Shown: positions 1 through 7,344 of the stretch, piece after piece
Position numbering within the stretch: the stretch's first letter is position 1
Layout of the letters: every line of letters starts with the position of its first letter
NCBI GenBank assembly: GCA_900546485.1
Contig: URDK01000070.1
Coordinates: 1 to 15,133 of the forward strand
Direction: 5' to 3'
DNA from: an uncultured Eubacteriales bacterium
Lineage (GTDB): Bacteria; Bacillota; Clostridia; Oscillospirales; Oscillospiraceae
Length of the DNA stretch: 15,133 nucleotides
Notes under the pieces: generated by a model
Databases searched by the model: none
The model's input: the letters and a program-made list of their open reading frames with translations, nothing else
Told to the model about the DNA's origin: nothing
Made by a program: the position numbers and the translations under genes

Positions 1-912
1 CACGATGCCGGCCTCCACGTCCTCAAAGCCGCGGATGCTGACGGGCGTCTCCACCGGGGCCTTCTCCATGGCAAAGGTGTAGCGCCCGCCCTGGAAGTGG
101 TCGTGCGCGAGGATGGAGCCGCCGACGATGGGCAGGTCAGCGTTCGAGCCGACGAAATAGTGCGGGAACTGCCGCACAAAGTCCAGCAGCTTGCGGAAGC
201 AGGGCTCGTCTATCTTCATAGGCGTGTGCTCGCTGTTGAGTACGATGCAGTGCTCGTTATAGTAGACGTAGGGGGAGTACTGCAAAAACCAGGGGGAGCC
301 GTTGATGGTGATGGGCACGATGCGGTGGTTCTGACGCGCGGGGTGGTTGACCCGGCCGGCGTAGCCCTCATTCTCGGCGCAGAGCTGGCAGCGCGGGTAG
401 TTCGAGGCGGGCAGGTTCCGCGCCGCGGCGATGGCACGCGGGTCCTTCTCGGGCTTGGAGAGGTTGATGGTGATGTCCAGCTCGCCGTACTCCGTCGCGG
501 TCTTCCACTGCACGTCCTTCGCTATGCGGTCGCGGCGGATGTAGTTCGTGTCCTGGCTGAATTCGTAGTACCAGTCCGTGGCCTTCTCCGGGCTCTCGGC
601 GCAGAGGGCGCGGAATTTCTCTATGACCTGCGCTGGCCGGGGCGTCAGCGCGCCCATGAGCCGCGTGTCAAAGAGGTCGCGGTAGACGACGGAGTCCTCC
701 GCAAGCACGCCGCGCGCGTGCGCGTCGTCGAGCAGCGTCCCGAGCACCTCGGCGAGGTCGATATCGCCTTCCGGCACTTCGCCCGGCTCGCAGGAGTCGA
801 GCCGCAGTATGTCGAGGATGGTGTTTATCGCCCAGGTCTTTTCCGAGGGCTCGATGAGGCCCTTCCTGAGGCAGTACTCCGCGAGGGAATGTATGGCGCT
901 TCCGGTGGTCAT
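1..912 (-). CDS. galT: UDP-glucose--hexose-1-phosphate uridylyltransferase, class II (partial, 3' end outside window)
   Basis: This is the N-terminal 304 residues of galactose-1-phosphate uridylyltransferase, the Leloir-pathway enzyme that swaps UMP between UDP-glucose and galactose-1-phosphate in the cytoplasm. The identification rests on the translated sequence: NYPRCQLCAENEGYAG (171-186), HRIVPITINGSPWFLQYSPY (196-215) and the active-site motif HDHFQGG (270-276). In class II enzymes this motif takes the place of the HPHxQ of class I; H272 is the expected uridylylated histidine. Family members are about 490-500 residues long, so roughly the last 190 are missing at the window edge. The ATG at 912 is preceded by AGGAGG with a 7-nt spacer. 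The gene has its own promoter at 970-998. Whether galK or galE follows cannot be seen. Confidence 0.93.
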   Translation of the reverse strand, partial: MTTGSAIHSLAEYCLRKGLIEPSEKTWAINTILDILRLDSCEPGEVPEGDIDLAEVLGTLLDDAHARGVLAEDSVVYRDLFDTRLMGALTPRPAQVIEKFRALCAESPEKATDWYYEFSQDTNYIRRDRIAKDVQWKTATEYGELDITINLSKPEKDPRAIAAARNLPASNYPRCQLCAENEGYAGRVNHPARQNHRIVPITINGSPWFLQYSPYVYYNEHCIVLNSEHTPMKIDEPCFRKLLDFVRQFPHYFVGSNADLPIVGGSILAHDHFQGGRYTFAMEKAPVETPVSIRGFEDVEAGIV

Positions 913-969
913 GTCCACTCCTCCTAGAATGTCTTATGTGAGACTGTGAAACAGAATATTCCACCCTCC

Positions 970-998
970 ATTATATTGCCTTCCCGCCCAAAATTCAA
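970..998 (-). promoter_or_regulatory. sigma-A promoter for galT
   Basis: On the minus strand TTGAAT (998-993) is followed after exactly 17 bp by a perfect TATAAT (975-970). This leaves a leader of about 50 nt before the galT ATG. Within that leader the interrupted palindrome CTGT-TTC-ACAG (954-944) could be an operator for a sugar-responsive repressor, but it is short and no regulator gene is adjacent, so that part is speculative. Confidence 0.75.
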
Positions 999-1007
999 CA
1001 GCCGCCG

Positions 1008-1037
1008 AGAAAAAACGCCGCCCGGTCGGGCGGCGTT
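1008..1037 (-). terminator. Rho-independent terminator of the kdpDE-like operon
   Basis: On the minus strand the arms AACGCCGCCC and GGGCGGCGTT (10 bp, GC-rich, 4-nt loop) occupy 1037-1014 and are followed by a run of T (1013-1008). The hairpin starts 12 nt after the response-regulator stop codon and lies upstream of the galT promoter, so it separates the two transcription units. Confidence 0.88.
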
Positions 1038-1048
1038 CGCTTGTGTGT

Positions 1049-1756
1049 TCAGTCAGCCTCGCGCATCCAGTAGCCGACGCCTATCTCGGTGAAGATGTAC
1101 TGCGGCTCGGCGGGGTTCTTTTCTATCTTGCGGCGGATGTTCGCCATGTTCACGCGGAGTATCTGGCGGTTTTCCTTGGTGCTCAGGCCCCAGAGCTCGC
1201 GGAGCATGTAGTCGTAGGTCAGCACGCGGCCCGCGTAGAGGCCGAGCATGGAGACTATCTTGTACTCGTTCTGCGTGAGGTGCACGCTCTCGCCGTCGAC
1301 GAAGACGCGGCGCTTGTCGTAGTCTATCTCGAGGCCCCCGGCCTTGAAGCGGCCGCTGGTGGCGAGGCCGCTGGAGGTGGCGGCGGTGCGCGTGTGGCGC
1401 AGCGCGGTGCGGATGCGGGCCAGCAGCTCGGAGGTGCCGAAGGGCTTGGTTACGTAGTCGTCCGCGCCGAGGTCCAGCGCCTCGACCTTGTCGCGCTCGT
1501 GCGTGCGCGCGGAGACGACGATGATGGGCAGGTGCGTCCACTCGCGTATGAAGCGCAGCACCTCGACCCCGTCCATGTCCGGCAGGCCCAGGTCGAGGAT
1601 GACGAGGTCCGGGCAGTGCGAGGTGACCATGGTTATCGCCTTCGCGCCGCTGTTGGCGGAAATGACGTCGTAGCCGTTCGAGCTCAGCACCGTGGTCATG
1701 AAGCTGAGTATGCCCTTTTCGTCCTCGACTATCAGTATCTTGTCCTTGGCAGGCAT
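1049..1756 (-). CDS. kdpE: KdpE-like OmpR-family response regulator
   Basis: This is a 235-residue two-domain response regulator. The receiver domain (about 5-120) has the acidic pair E11/D12, the phospho-acceptor D55 in LVILDLGLPD, S82 and K104 in TKPFG. The winged-helix DNA-binding domain (about 136-232) ends in a typical FTEIGVGYWMR. LDLGLPDMDG, IIVVSAR and LDLGADDYVTKPFG closely match KdpE, the regulator of the high-affinity K+ ATPase operon. The gene lies 16 nt downstream of its partner kinase, with AAGGAGAG before the ATG, and is followed by a strong terminator. No kdpFABC is visible within the window, so the regulated genes are unknown and the kdpE symbol reflects similarity only. Confidence 0.85.
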   Translation of the reverse strand: MPAKDKILIVEDEKGILSFMTTVLSSNGYDVISANSGAKAITMVTSHCPDLVILDLGLPDMDGVEVLRFIREWTHLPIIVVSARTHERDKVEALDLGADDYVTKPFGTSELLARIRTALRHTRTAATSSGLATSGRFKAGGLEIDYDKRRVFVDGESVHLTQNEYKIVSMLGLYAGRVLTYDYMLRELWGLSTKENRQILRVNMANIRRKIEKNPAEPQYIFTEIGVGYWMREAD

Positions 1757-1772
1757 GGCGTGCTCTCCTTTC

Positions 1773-2825
1773 TCAATCTTCGTCCAGCGGCAGCGTGAAG
1801 CTAAAGCGCGCGCCGCGCCCGGGTATGTTGCGGGCCTCCATCGTGCCGCCGTGGGCCTTGACTATGGCGCGGCAGACCGAGAGGCCTATGCCCATGTTGT
1901 GGCGGCCCACGGAATCCGAGGGTGCGCCGCGCTGTGAGGGGCGGTCCTCAAAGAGGTAGGGGAGGGCATCCTCGCTTATCCCGGCGCCGTCGTCCTCGAC
2001 GCAGAAGCGGGCGGTCTTGCCCTTGACCGAGGCCGAGACGGTGATATTCTTCGTACCGCCGCCGTGCATGGCGGCGTTTTCGAGCAGGTTGGTGAACACC
2101 TGGCAGATGAGCACGGCGTCCATCGGCACAAAGAGCACGTCCTCGGGCAGCTCGATGCGCACGCTGATGTCGGGGAAGAGCCGCCGGAACTTGCCCACGG
2201 CGTCCGCCACGACCTCCTCCACGGCCTCGGGCGACTTCTGGATGGAGGCGTTCTCCCCGCCGACGCGGGTGATGGAGAGGAGGTTCTCGACCATGCGTAT
2301 GAGCCACTGGGAGTCGTCCTTGATGCTCTCCAGGAGCTCGCGGCGGCTCTCCTCTGGCAGGGACTCGTTCTCGAGCAGCACGGCCGCGGAGCCCGCGATG
2401 GAGGTCAGCGGTGTGCGCAGGTCGTGGGAGACGGCGCGCAGGAGGTCTGCGCGCATCCTGGCGCGCTCGTTCTCTAGGCGGAGCTTGTCCTGCTTTTTGA
2501 CCACCGTGGTCAGGGCGCTGGTGCTTATCGACACGGCCAGCATGGTGGCGAAGGTCAGCGGATAGCCCGCGATGGTGAAGTTGAAGGCCATGTAGGGGAA
2601 GGTGAAGATGAAGTTGACGCAGAGCACGGCTACCACGCTGGCGGCGATGCCCCAGAAGTAGCCGTCGGTCACTCTGGCCACGATGTGTACGCAAAGCACG
2701 AAAAGCAGCGTCGCCGCCGTGGTGCTTTGCGCTATGGAGTTGAGCCCGATGCTCACCAGGCAGGTGAGGCCGAGCAGCCCCAGCGATATCAAAGCGTTTG
2801 CCCAGACCGGCCGCTTTCCGTGCAT
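1773..2825 (-). CDS. KdpD-like sensor histidine kinase lacking the N-terminal KdpD/USP domains
   Basis: This is a 350-residue membrane histidine kinase. The N-terminal third has four hydrophobic segments separated by very short loops, resembling the DUF4118 module of KdpD. It is followed by the H box (AVSHDLRTPLTS, phospho-acceptor H134 from this start), the N box (TNLLENAAMHGG), the G1 box (EDDGAGIS) and the G2 box (MGIGLSVCRA). Full KdpD proteins are near 900 residues and carry cytoplasmic KdpD and USP sensor domains in front; those are absent here and there is no room for them upstream. The ATG at 2825 is chosen over the in-frame GTG at 2834 because GAGGTG sits 6 nt before it. It presumably phosphorylates the KdpE-like protein encoded next. 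The signal sensed is unknown. Confidence 0.85.
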   Translation of the reverse strand: MHGKRPVWANALISLGLLGLTCLVSIGLNSIAQSTTAATLLFVLCVHIVARVTDGYFWGIAASVVAVLCVNFIFTFPYMAFNFTIAGYPLTFATMLAVSISTSALTTVVKKQDKLRLENERARMRADLLRAVSHDLRTPLTSIAGSAAVLLENESLPEESRRELLESIKDDSQWLIRMVENLLSITRVGGENASIQKSPEAVEEVVADAVGKFRRLFPDISVRIELPEDVLFVPMDAVLICQVFTNLLENAAMHGGGTKNITVSASVKGKTARFCVEDDGAGISEDALPYLFEDRPSQRGAPSDSVGRHNMGIGLSVCRAIVKAHGGTMEARNIPGRGARFSFTLPLDED

Positions 2826-2845
2826 TTTCTTCACCTCTTCTTATT

Positions 2846-2854
2846 ACTATAACA
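2846..2854 (-). promoter_or_regulatory. Possible extended -10 promoter for the kdpDE-like operon
   Basis: The minus strand carries TGTTATAGT, an extended -10 element identical to the one upstream of secA. No convincing -35 box lies 17 bp upstream. The implied leader would be only about 14 nt, so the assignment is tentative. Confidence 0.35.
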
Positions 2855-2878
2855 TAAAGCGTATAAAGATGGCATCAA

Positions 2879-2908
2879 GAAAAGGCGGACGGAAAAATCC
2901 GTCCGCCT
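2879..2908 (-). terminator. Rho-independent terminator of the secA-to-peptidase operon
   Basis: Perfect 10-bp arms AGGCGGACGG and CCGTCCGCCT flank a 6-nt loop (ATTTTT) on the minus strand, followed by TTTTCTT. The hairpin lies about 35 nt after the stop codon of the SLH/M15 peptidase gene and just before the kinase promoter region. Confidence 0.85.
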
Positions 2909-2943
2909 CATATTGAATGGCTTTACAGCCTTCCTGGAGAATA

Positions 2944-4254
2944 TCAGCCGCCGCTCTCGAGGATGGAGAAGTGCATGTAGTCGGCGGTGGTGTTCCAGCC
3001 GCTGTAGTTGTTGTCGGCATCGCCGCCGCCCCAGCCCCAGCCGTACTTGGCAAAGGCGCGCACGACGCTGGAATCCGGCGTGATGCAGTACGGGCTGTCG
3101 GAGTACTTGAAGCAGGTGGTGCCGGTGATGGCCGTGTAGGGCTCGGAGGTGGTGTAGCAGTAGAAGTTCTCCACGGGGTTGATGTCGATGGCGCAGCCCC
3201 AGGAGTGGCGCAGGGAGTCGGTGTACCTCGCGCCGCCGAGCGCGTGGATCGGGAACTGCTCGGGGTCGTTGTAGATCTCCTCGAAGATGGCCTTGACCTC
3301 GTCCGCGACCATCTTGTTGACCTCGAGGTTCCAGGTACGGGTGTATTTCTCGCCAGCACTGTTGATGTCCCAGGTGCGGACCTGGATGGTGACTATGTAG
3401 TCGCTGAGGTTGGACTCGCTGCCGGTGAAGTAGCTCTTGCTGCTGTCGCCGAAGAGGAGCTGACGGCCCTCGGCGCTGACGTTGCCCCAGGCGTCTATCA
3501 TGGAGCGGCTGCGCCAGGCGAAGGAGTCGGCGGGCTCTATGGTGCTCGTCTCGCCGCCGGTCGGGGTCTCGACCTCGGAGGCGGAGCTGACCTCGAGACG
3601 CTCGGAGGTTATCCAGGTGCGGACGATGACCGCCGCGGCCTGGCCGCGGGTGAGGGTGCTCTCGCCGTGGAACATGCCGTCCTCATAGCCGTCGAGTATG
3701 CCCTTGCCGTAGGCCTGGACGACGGGCTCGTGGTACTTGCTGGCCATGGTGTCGTAGTCGCCGATGACCGAGGAGGGCGAGTCGAGGGTCACGGGGGTCT
3801 CGGAGTAGACGTTGTTGCAGAGGTTGTTTATCATAACGCTCATCTCATAGCGCGTTATGGGCTGCTCCAGGGCGGAGCGGGTGCAGGTGATGTCGAGGCC
3901 CCAGAGGACGCCGTTGTCGTTGAGTATCTGCCAGTAGGGCTGAGCCCAGTGGACGCTGGTGTCCCAGGTGTAGGGGGCAAGGCCGCCGATGAGCGTGAGC
4001 ATCTTCATGAACTCGCCGCGCTTGAGGGAGTCGGTGGGGCAGAACTGCCCGGCCTCCTTGCCGTCGATGATGCCCCAGCTCGCGCAGAGGTATACGTAGT
4101 CGTGATACCAGCTGCCGTCGGGCACATCAGAGAAGCTGACGTCCACGTTGCCCATGCCGATGGCGCCCGCGGGGGCCGCGGGCAGCAGCGCCGTCACGCA
4201 GATGACGGCCAGCAGGAGCGAGGCGAGCTTTGCTAACTTTCCTTTTCTTCTCAT
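2944..4254 (-). CDS. SLH-domain D-alanyl-D-alanine carboxypeptidase-type (M15) peptidase
   Basis: This 436-residue exported protein has a basic, hydrophobic signal peptide (1-31, cleavage probably after PAGA). Three SLH-like repeats follow (about 38-85, 102-147 and 165-212; for example ILDGYEDGMFHGESTLTRGQ). After a Thr/Ser/Glu-rich linker comes a C-terminal M15/VanY-like peptidase domain (about 310-432). Predicted zinc ligands are H350 and D357 in SLRHSWGCAIDINP and H428 in DYMHFS. SLH domains bind secondary cell-wall polymers, so the enzyme probably trims peptidoglycan stem peptides at the cell surface. The ATG at 4254 has AGGAGG 6 nt upstream and overlaps the previous stop as ATGA; the upstream in-frame start at 4284 lacks support. 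It is last in a six-gene run. Whether the substrate is D-Ala-D-Ala or L,D-linked peptides cannot be told. Confidence 0.88.
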   Translation of the reverse strand: MRRKGKLAKLASLLLAVICVTALLPAAPAGAIGMGNVDVSFSDVPDGSWYHDYVYLCASWGIIDGKEAGQFCPTDSLKRGEFMKMLTLIGGLAPYTWDTSVHWAQPYWQILNDNGVLWGLDITCTRSALEQPITRYEMSVMINNLCNNVYSETPVTLDSPSSVIGDYDTMASKYHEPVVQAYGKGILDGYEDGMFHGESTLTRGQAAAVIVRTWITSERLEVSSASEVETPTGGETSTIEPADSFAWRSRSMIDAWGNVSAEGRQLLFGDSSKSYFTGSESNLSDYIVTIQVRTWDINSAGEKYTRTWNLEVNKMVADEVKAIFEEIYNDPEQFPIHALGGARYTDSLRHSWGCAIDINPVENFYCYTTSEPYTAITGTTCFKYSDSPYCITPDSSVVRAFAKYGWGWGGGDADNNYSGWNTTADYMHFSILESGG

Positions 4255-4520
4255 ATCTTTCCTCCTGTGTTTCTGACTTTGCACTCCAGCTCGTCCGCGA
4301 GGCGCAGCAGCTGCTGCGCGCCCTCGAAGAGCAGCTGTCCGGCGTCGGTCAGCGTGACGCCCCGGCTGTCGCGCGAAAAGAGCTCCGCGCCCACCGAGGC
4401 CTCGAGCGCGGAGACGGCGCGGGAGACTGTGGAGTGGCTTATATAGAGCGCGGCGGCGGCGCGGGACAGGCTGCCCTTTTCCGCGGCCGCGCAGAATATC
4501 CGAAGCTGTTCAAGCTCCAT
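4251..4520 (-). CDS. Small LysR-type helix-turn-helix protein without effector domain
   Basis: This 89-residue protein is essentially just the winged-helix DNA-binding domain of a LysR-family regulator. MELEQLRIFCAAAEKGSLSR, AAAALYISHSTVSRAVSALE (helix-turn-helix, about 19-40), the wing GAELFSRDSRGVTLTDAG (44-61) and the start of the linker helix are all present. Normal LysR proteins are about 300 residues, with a co-inducer-binding domain that is wholly absent here. The ORF appears intact rather than freshly truncated: it fits between cdd (1-nt gap, TGACATG) and the peptidase gene (ATGA overlap). No Shine-Dalgarno sequence is seen before its ATG, so it is probably translated by reinitiation from cdd. 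It could be a compact DNA-binding regulator of its own operon; the target is unknown. Confidence 0.75.
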   Translation of the reverse strand: MELEQLRIFCAAAEKGSLSRAAAALYISHSTVSRAVSALEASVGAELFSRDSRGVTLTDAGQLLFEGAQQLLRLADELECKVRNTGGKI

Positions 4521-4521
4521 G

Positions 4522-4902
4522 TCAGTAATTGAAGGTGTGCGGCAGGAGCTGATTGAGCCGGTAGCTCACATAGCGGCCGCCCGCCTTGGCGCAGAGCACC
4601 TCCATGGTCTGCGAGAACTCCGCGAGGAACTGGCGGCAGGCCCCGCAGGGCATGCAGTAGTCCTTGCCCTCGCCCCAGATGGCTATCCTTGCAAAATCCT
4701 GGTGGCCCTCGCTGACGGCCTTGCAGGCGGCGGTGCGCTCGGCGCAGATGGTGCTGCCAAGGGCGGCGTTCTCAACGTTGCAGCCCGTGAACACCGTGCC
4801 GTCGGTGCACTCTATCGCCGCGCCCACGGGAAACTGGGAATACGGCACATAGGCGTTTTTCGCGGCCTCGCGCGCCATATCCATAAGCTCTCTGTCTGTC
4901 AT
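4522..4902 (-). CDS. cdd: Cytidine deaminase
   Basis: This 126-residue protein is a small tetrameric-type cytidine deaminase, which converts cytidine and deoxycytidine to uridine and deoxyuridine in pyrimidine salvage. The catalytic zinc site is intact: C53 and E55 in ICAERTA, and C86 and C89 in PCGACRQ. The nucleoside-binding segment around N42 and E44 (GCNVENA) is present, and the length is typical of the family. The ATG follows the oppA-like stop codon directly (TAA-ATG), with GGGGAGGAG about 6 nt upstream. It sits in a run that also contains pgeF, a second nucleoside enzyme. Confidence 0.95.
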   Translation of the reverse strand: MTDRELMDMAREAAKNAYVPYSQFPVGAAIECTDGTVFTGCNVENAALGSTICAERTAACKAVSEGHQDFARIAIWGEGKDYCMPCGACRQFLAEFSQTMEVLCAKAGGRYVSYRLNQLLPHTFNY

Positions 4903-6504
4903 TTACTGCTCCTCCCCGTTATCAGTTTCCGATGAAAAGGTTATCGTCCAGTTTTCTATGCCGTAGAACACGTTGCTTGAGGTTGGGTCCATGCCGGTTA
5001 TGACGTTGCGGTGCGTGATGACCTCCTGCCGCTCGAAGAGGATGGGTATGATGGGGGCGGTCGTGGCGATGTAGTAGAGCATGTTGTGGCAGGCCTGCGA
5101 GCGCTCGAGGTCGGTTGCGGCGAGGAAGTCGTTTATGTAGGTGGCGTAGTTCTCGTCGGCTATCTTGCCGTAATTGAGCGCGGCGTTTTCGGTCAGCAGG
5201 CTGGTGAGGTCGAAGTCCGCGCCGAGCTTCACCTCGGCATAGTACATGTCGAAGTCGCCGTTCATGAGGGCGGTCTGATAGTCGGTCCAGCTCAGCTCGC
5301 GGACGTTCACCGTGACGCCTATGCTCGCGAGGTCGGAGGCGAACTGCTTTGCGATGTCGCCCTTGCCCGCGGATTCAGAGCAGACGATGAGGTCTATGCT
5401 TATCTCCTTGACCTGGCTGTATTCGACGTACTCACGCTTGCCGTCGCCATTGCTGTCAGTGACGTTCAGGCTGTCGAGCAGCTGGGCGCAGAGCTCGAGG
5501 TTGAACTCCAAATCCTTGGCCACGGAGTCGTCGTAGAGCGGGCTGAGCGGGGATATGGGCAGGCAGGAGGCCACGGCGCCGTTGCCCATGAGCGTGTCCG
5601 CGGCGTAGTCCCTGTCCACGGCCAGCTGGAGCACGTAGCGCAGCTGCGTGTTGTTCACGAACTCGGACTCCATGTTGAAGCCGAAGTAGTGCATGTTCGT
5701 GGTGGTGTAGTAGCGCGTCTCGGTGTTGCCGCCGTAGCCGAAGTTGCCGGCGCCGGAGGGGTCGTTGACGATGAGGTCGAGGTAGGAGTCCTCGAAGGCC
5801 GTGATGATATCCACAGCTTCAGAATACTCCTTGAAATAGATCCTGTCCACAGGCAGGCTTTGGTAATTCACATGCCCGTCGAAAGCCTCGACGTAGTCTT
5901 CGTCCTCCACGTACTTGTATGGACCGGAGCCGATGGGCCTGTCCGTACCGGCCGAGCCGTTCTTGACGATGGGTATGTTCAGCAGGTAGGGGAAGAGCCA
6001 GTCCACCTTGCCGAGGTTGACGGCCACGGTGTCCTCGCTGATGGCGCTGACGCCGTAGGTGTAGGTGAAGCGCCCGGAGTAGCGCGAGGTCTGCTTGGCA
6101 CGTTGTATGGAGTAGGACACGTCCGAGGCGCTGAGGTTGCTCCCGTCGTGCATCTTGATGCTGGTGTCCACGGTGAAGGTCCAGTAGCTGCCGTTGTCGG
6201 AGCTGTAGCTCGTGATGACGCGGGAGGAGAGCTCATAGTCGTCGCTGAGCTCGAAGATGTTCTCGAACACCAGCTGGCTTATGAGCAGGTTGTTCGTGTC
6301 GTTGGTGGCGTAGGGGTCCAGGCTGGCGGAGGAGTTGTAGTTGAGAGAGAAGATGTCGTCCGCCGCGTCCGAGACGCCGAGCTCCTCGCCGGGGAGCACG
6401 CCCTCCACGGGGTCGGGCTCGCTGTCCTTTGAGGCCGAGCCGCAGCCCGCGAGTATGGAGAGCGCGAGGACGGATGATATGACTGAGATAAGGCGTTTTT
6501 TCAT
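4903..6504 (-). CDS. OppA/DppA-type peptide ABC transporter substrate-binding lipoprotein
   Basis: This 533-residue extracytoplasmic solute-binding protein belongs to family 5. It starts with a lipoprotein signal peptide whose lipobox LAGC puts the lipidated cysteine at C21, so it should be anchored on the outer face of the membrane. Family features include FENIFEL (80-86), KMHDGSNLSASDVSYSI (117-133), PIGSGPYKY (190-198) and LRYVLQLAVDRD (288-299). A DSNGDGKREYVE loop (350-361) has EF-hand-like spacing, a common insert in clostridial members. No permease or ATPase genes of the transporter lie beside it, so it is an orphan receptor in this window. The pgeF stop codon is 16 nt upstream, with GGAG about 6 nt before the ATG. 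The ligand is probably a peptide, but nickel or another ligand is not excluded. Confidence 0.9.
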   Translation of the reverse strand: MKKRLISVISSVLALSILAGCGSASKDSEPDPVEGVLPGEELGVSDAADDIFSLNYNSSASLDPYATNDTNNLLISQLVFENIFELSDDYELSSRVITSYSSDNGSYWTFTVDTSIKMHDGSNLSASDVSYSIQRAKQTSRYSGRFTYTYGVSAISEDTVAVNLGKVDWLFPYLLNIPIVKNGSAGTDRPIGSGPYKYVEDEDYVEAFDGHVNYQSLPVDRIYFKEYSEAVDIITAFEDSYLDLIVNDPSGAGNFGYGGNTETRYYTTTNMHYFGFNMESEFVNNTQLRYVLQLAVDRDYAADTLMGNGAVASCLPISPLSPLYDDSVAKDLEFNLELCAQLLDSLNVTDSNGDGKREYVEYSQVKEISIDLIVCSESAGKGDIAKQFASDLASIGVTVNVRELSWTDYQTALMNGDFDMYYAEVKLGADFDLTSLLTENAALNYGKIADENYATYINDFLAATDLERSQACHNMLYYIATTAPIIPILFERQEVITHRNVITGMDPTSSNVFYGIENWTITFSSETDNGEEQ

Positions 6505-6520
6505 GGCACACTCCGTAGTC

Positions 6521-7321
6521 TTAGAGGCATATCACGGCGCACTGGCTGCCGCGCGGTCCGCCGCGCGTATGGCGGTGGGACCAGTATTTCTCGTGCAGGC
6601 ACATGGTGCACTCGTCGGAGACGGCGATGTGCTCCGGCTCGAGGCCGGTCTGGAGCAGCCGCCGCCTGAGCGCGCCGCGCAGGTCCACGAGATATTTCCC
6701 GGGCACATCCTTTTTGCGGATGAGCCCCTCGGTGTCGCCGCCGAGCCAGCGTTCGACAGCCTCGGGCACGTCGGCGTCGGTCTCAAAGCAGCAATAGCCT
6801 ATGGCCGGGCCGATGGCGGCGCGTATGTCGCCGGGCCGGGAGCCGAGGTCGCACATCAGGCCCACCGCCACGCCGGGTATATCGCCCACGGAGCTGCGCC
6901 AGCCGCAGTGCACCGCGCCCGCCGTGCCGCGCACGGGGTCGTGCAGGAGCAGCGGCACGCAGTCGGCCGTGAAGCAGAAGATGGGCAGGCCCTTCACGTT
7001 CGTGACGAGGCCGTCCGCGTCGCAGGGGGCGGGGTCGGTCGGGCCGCAGCGGTCGGCGTCCGTGACGAGGCGCACGTGCGTGCCGTGCACCTGCTTGGTA
7101 TATGCAGCGCGCATGACGTCGATGCCGAGCGCGGCGCCGAGTATGCGGTAGTTTTCAATGACCCGCTCGCGCTCGTCGCCGCGGTTGAAGCCGAGGTTGA
7201 GCGAGGCGAGCCCGCCCTCGGACACGCCGCCGAAGCGGGTGGAGAAGGCGTGCTTCGCCGTTATGACGGGCGCGGTCATGTAGATGAGGCCGTCCTTTTC
7301 ATGCTGTACAAAGCCGGACAT
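6521..7321 (-). CDS. pgeF: Laccase-domain purine nucleoside phosphorylase/adenosine deaminase (YfiH family)
   Basis: This 266-residue protein belongs to the YfiH/PgeF multicopper-oxidase-like (DUF152) family, whose members have reported purine nucleoside phosphorylase and adenosine deaminase activities and in some bacteria peptidoglycan-editing roles. The metal-site triad is intact: H79 in KQVHGTH, C121 in FTADCVPLLLHDP and H138 in GAVHCGWR. The motif AIGPAIGYCCFE (169-180) and the C-terminal HRHTRGGPRGSQCAVI are also typical. The ATG at 7321 is chosen because AAGGGAG lies 5 nt upstream; an in-frame GTG at 7348 would overlap the secA stop and has no better site. It is the second gene of the secA run, 23 nt after secA. 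The exact substrate here is inferred from the family. Confidence 0.9.
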   Translation of the reverse strand: MSGFVQHEKDGLIYMTAPVITAKHAFSTRFGGVSEGGLASLNLGFNRGDERERVIENYRILGAALGIDVMRAAYTKQVHGTHVRLVTDADRCGPTDPAPCDADGLVTNVKGLPIFCFTADCVPLLLHDPVRGTAGAVHCGWRSSVGDIPGVAVGLMCDLGSRPGDIRAAIGPAIGYCCFETDADVPEAVERWLGGDTEGLIRKKDVPGKYLVDLRGALRRRLLQTGLEPEHIAVSDECTMCLHEKYWSHRHTRGGPRGSQCAVICL

Positions 7322-7344
7322 GGCGTCTCCCTTCCGCGGGCCGC

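Noticed and set aside
97..927. 276-codon plus-strand frame over galT
   Set aside because: The minus strand encodes clear class II GalT motifs with promoter and ribosome site; the plus frame has neither.
2917..4236. 439-codon open frame antisense to the SLH peptidase
   Set aside because: Same mirror effect of GC-ending codons; the sense strand has clear SLH and M15 domains, signal peptide and ribosome site.
5011..6432. 473-codon frame antisense to the oppA-like gene
   Set aside because: Val/Gly/Ala-rich shadow with no recognisable domain.
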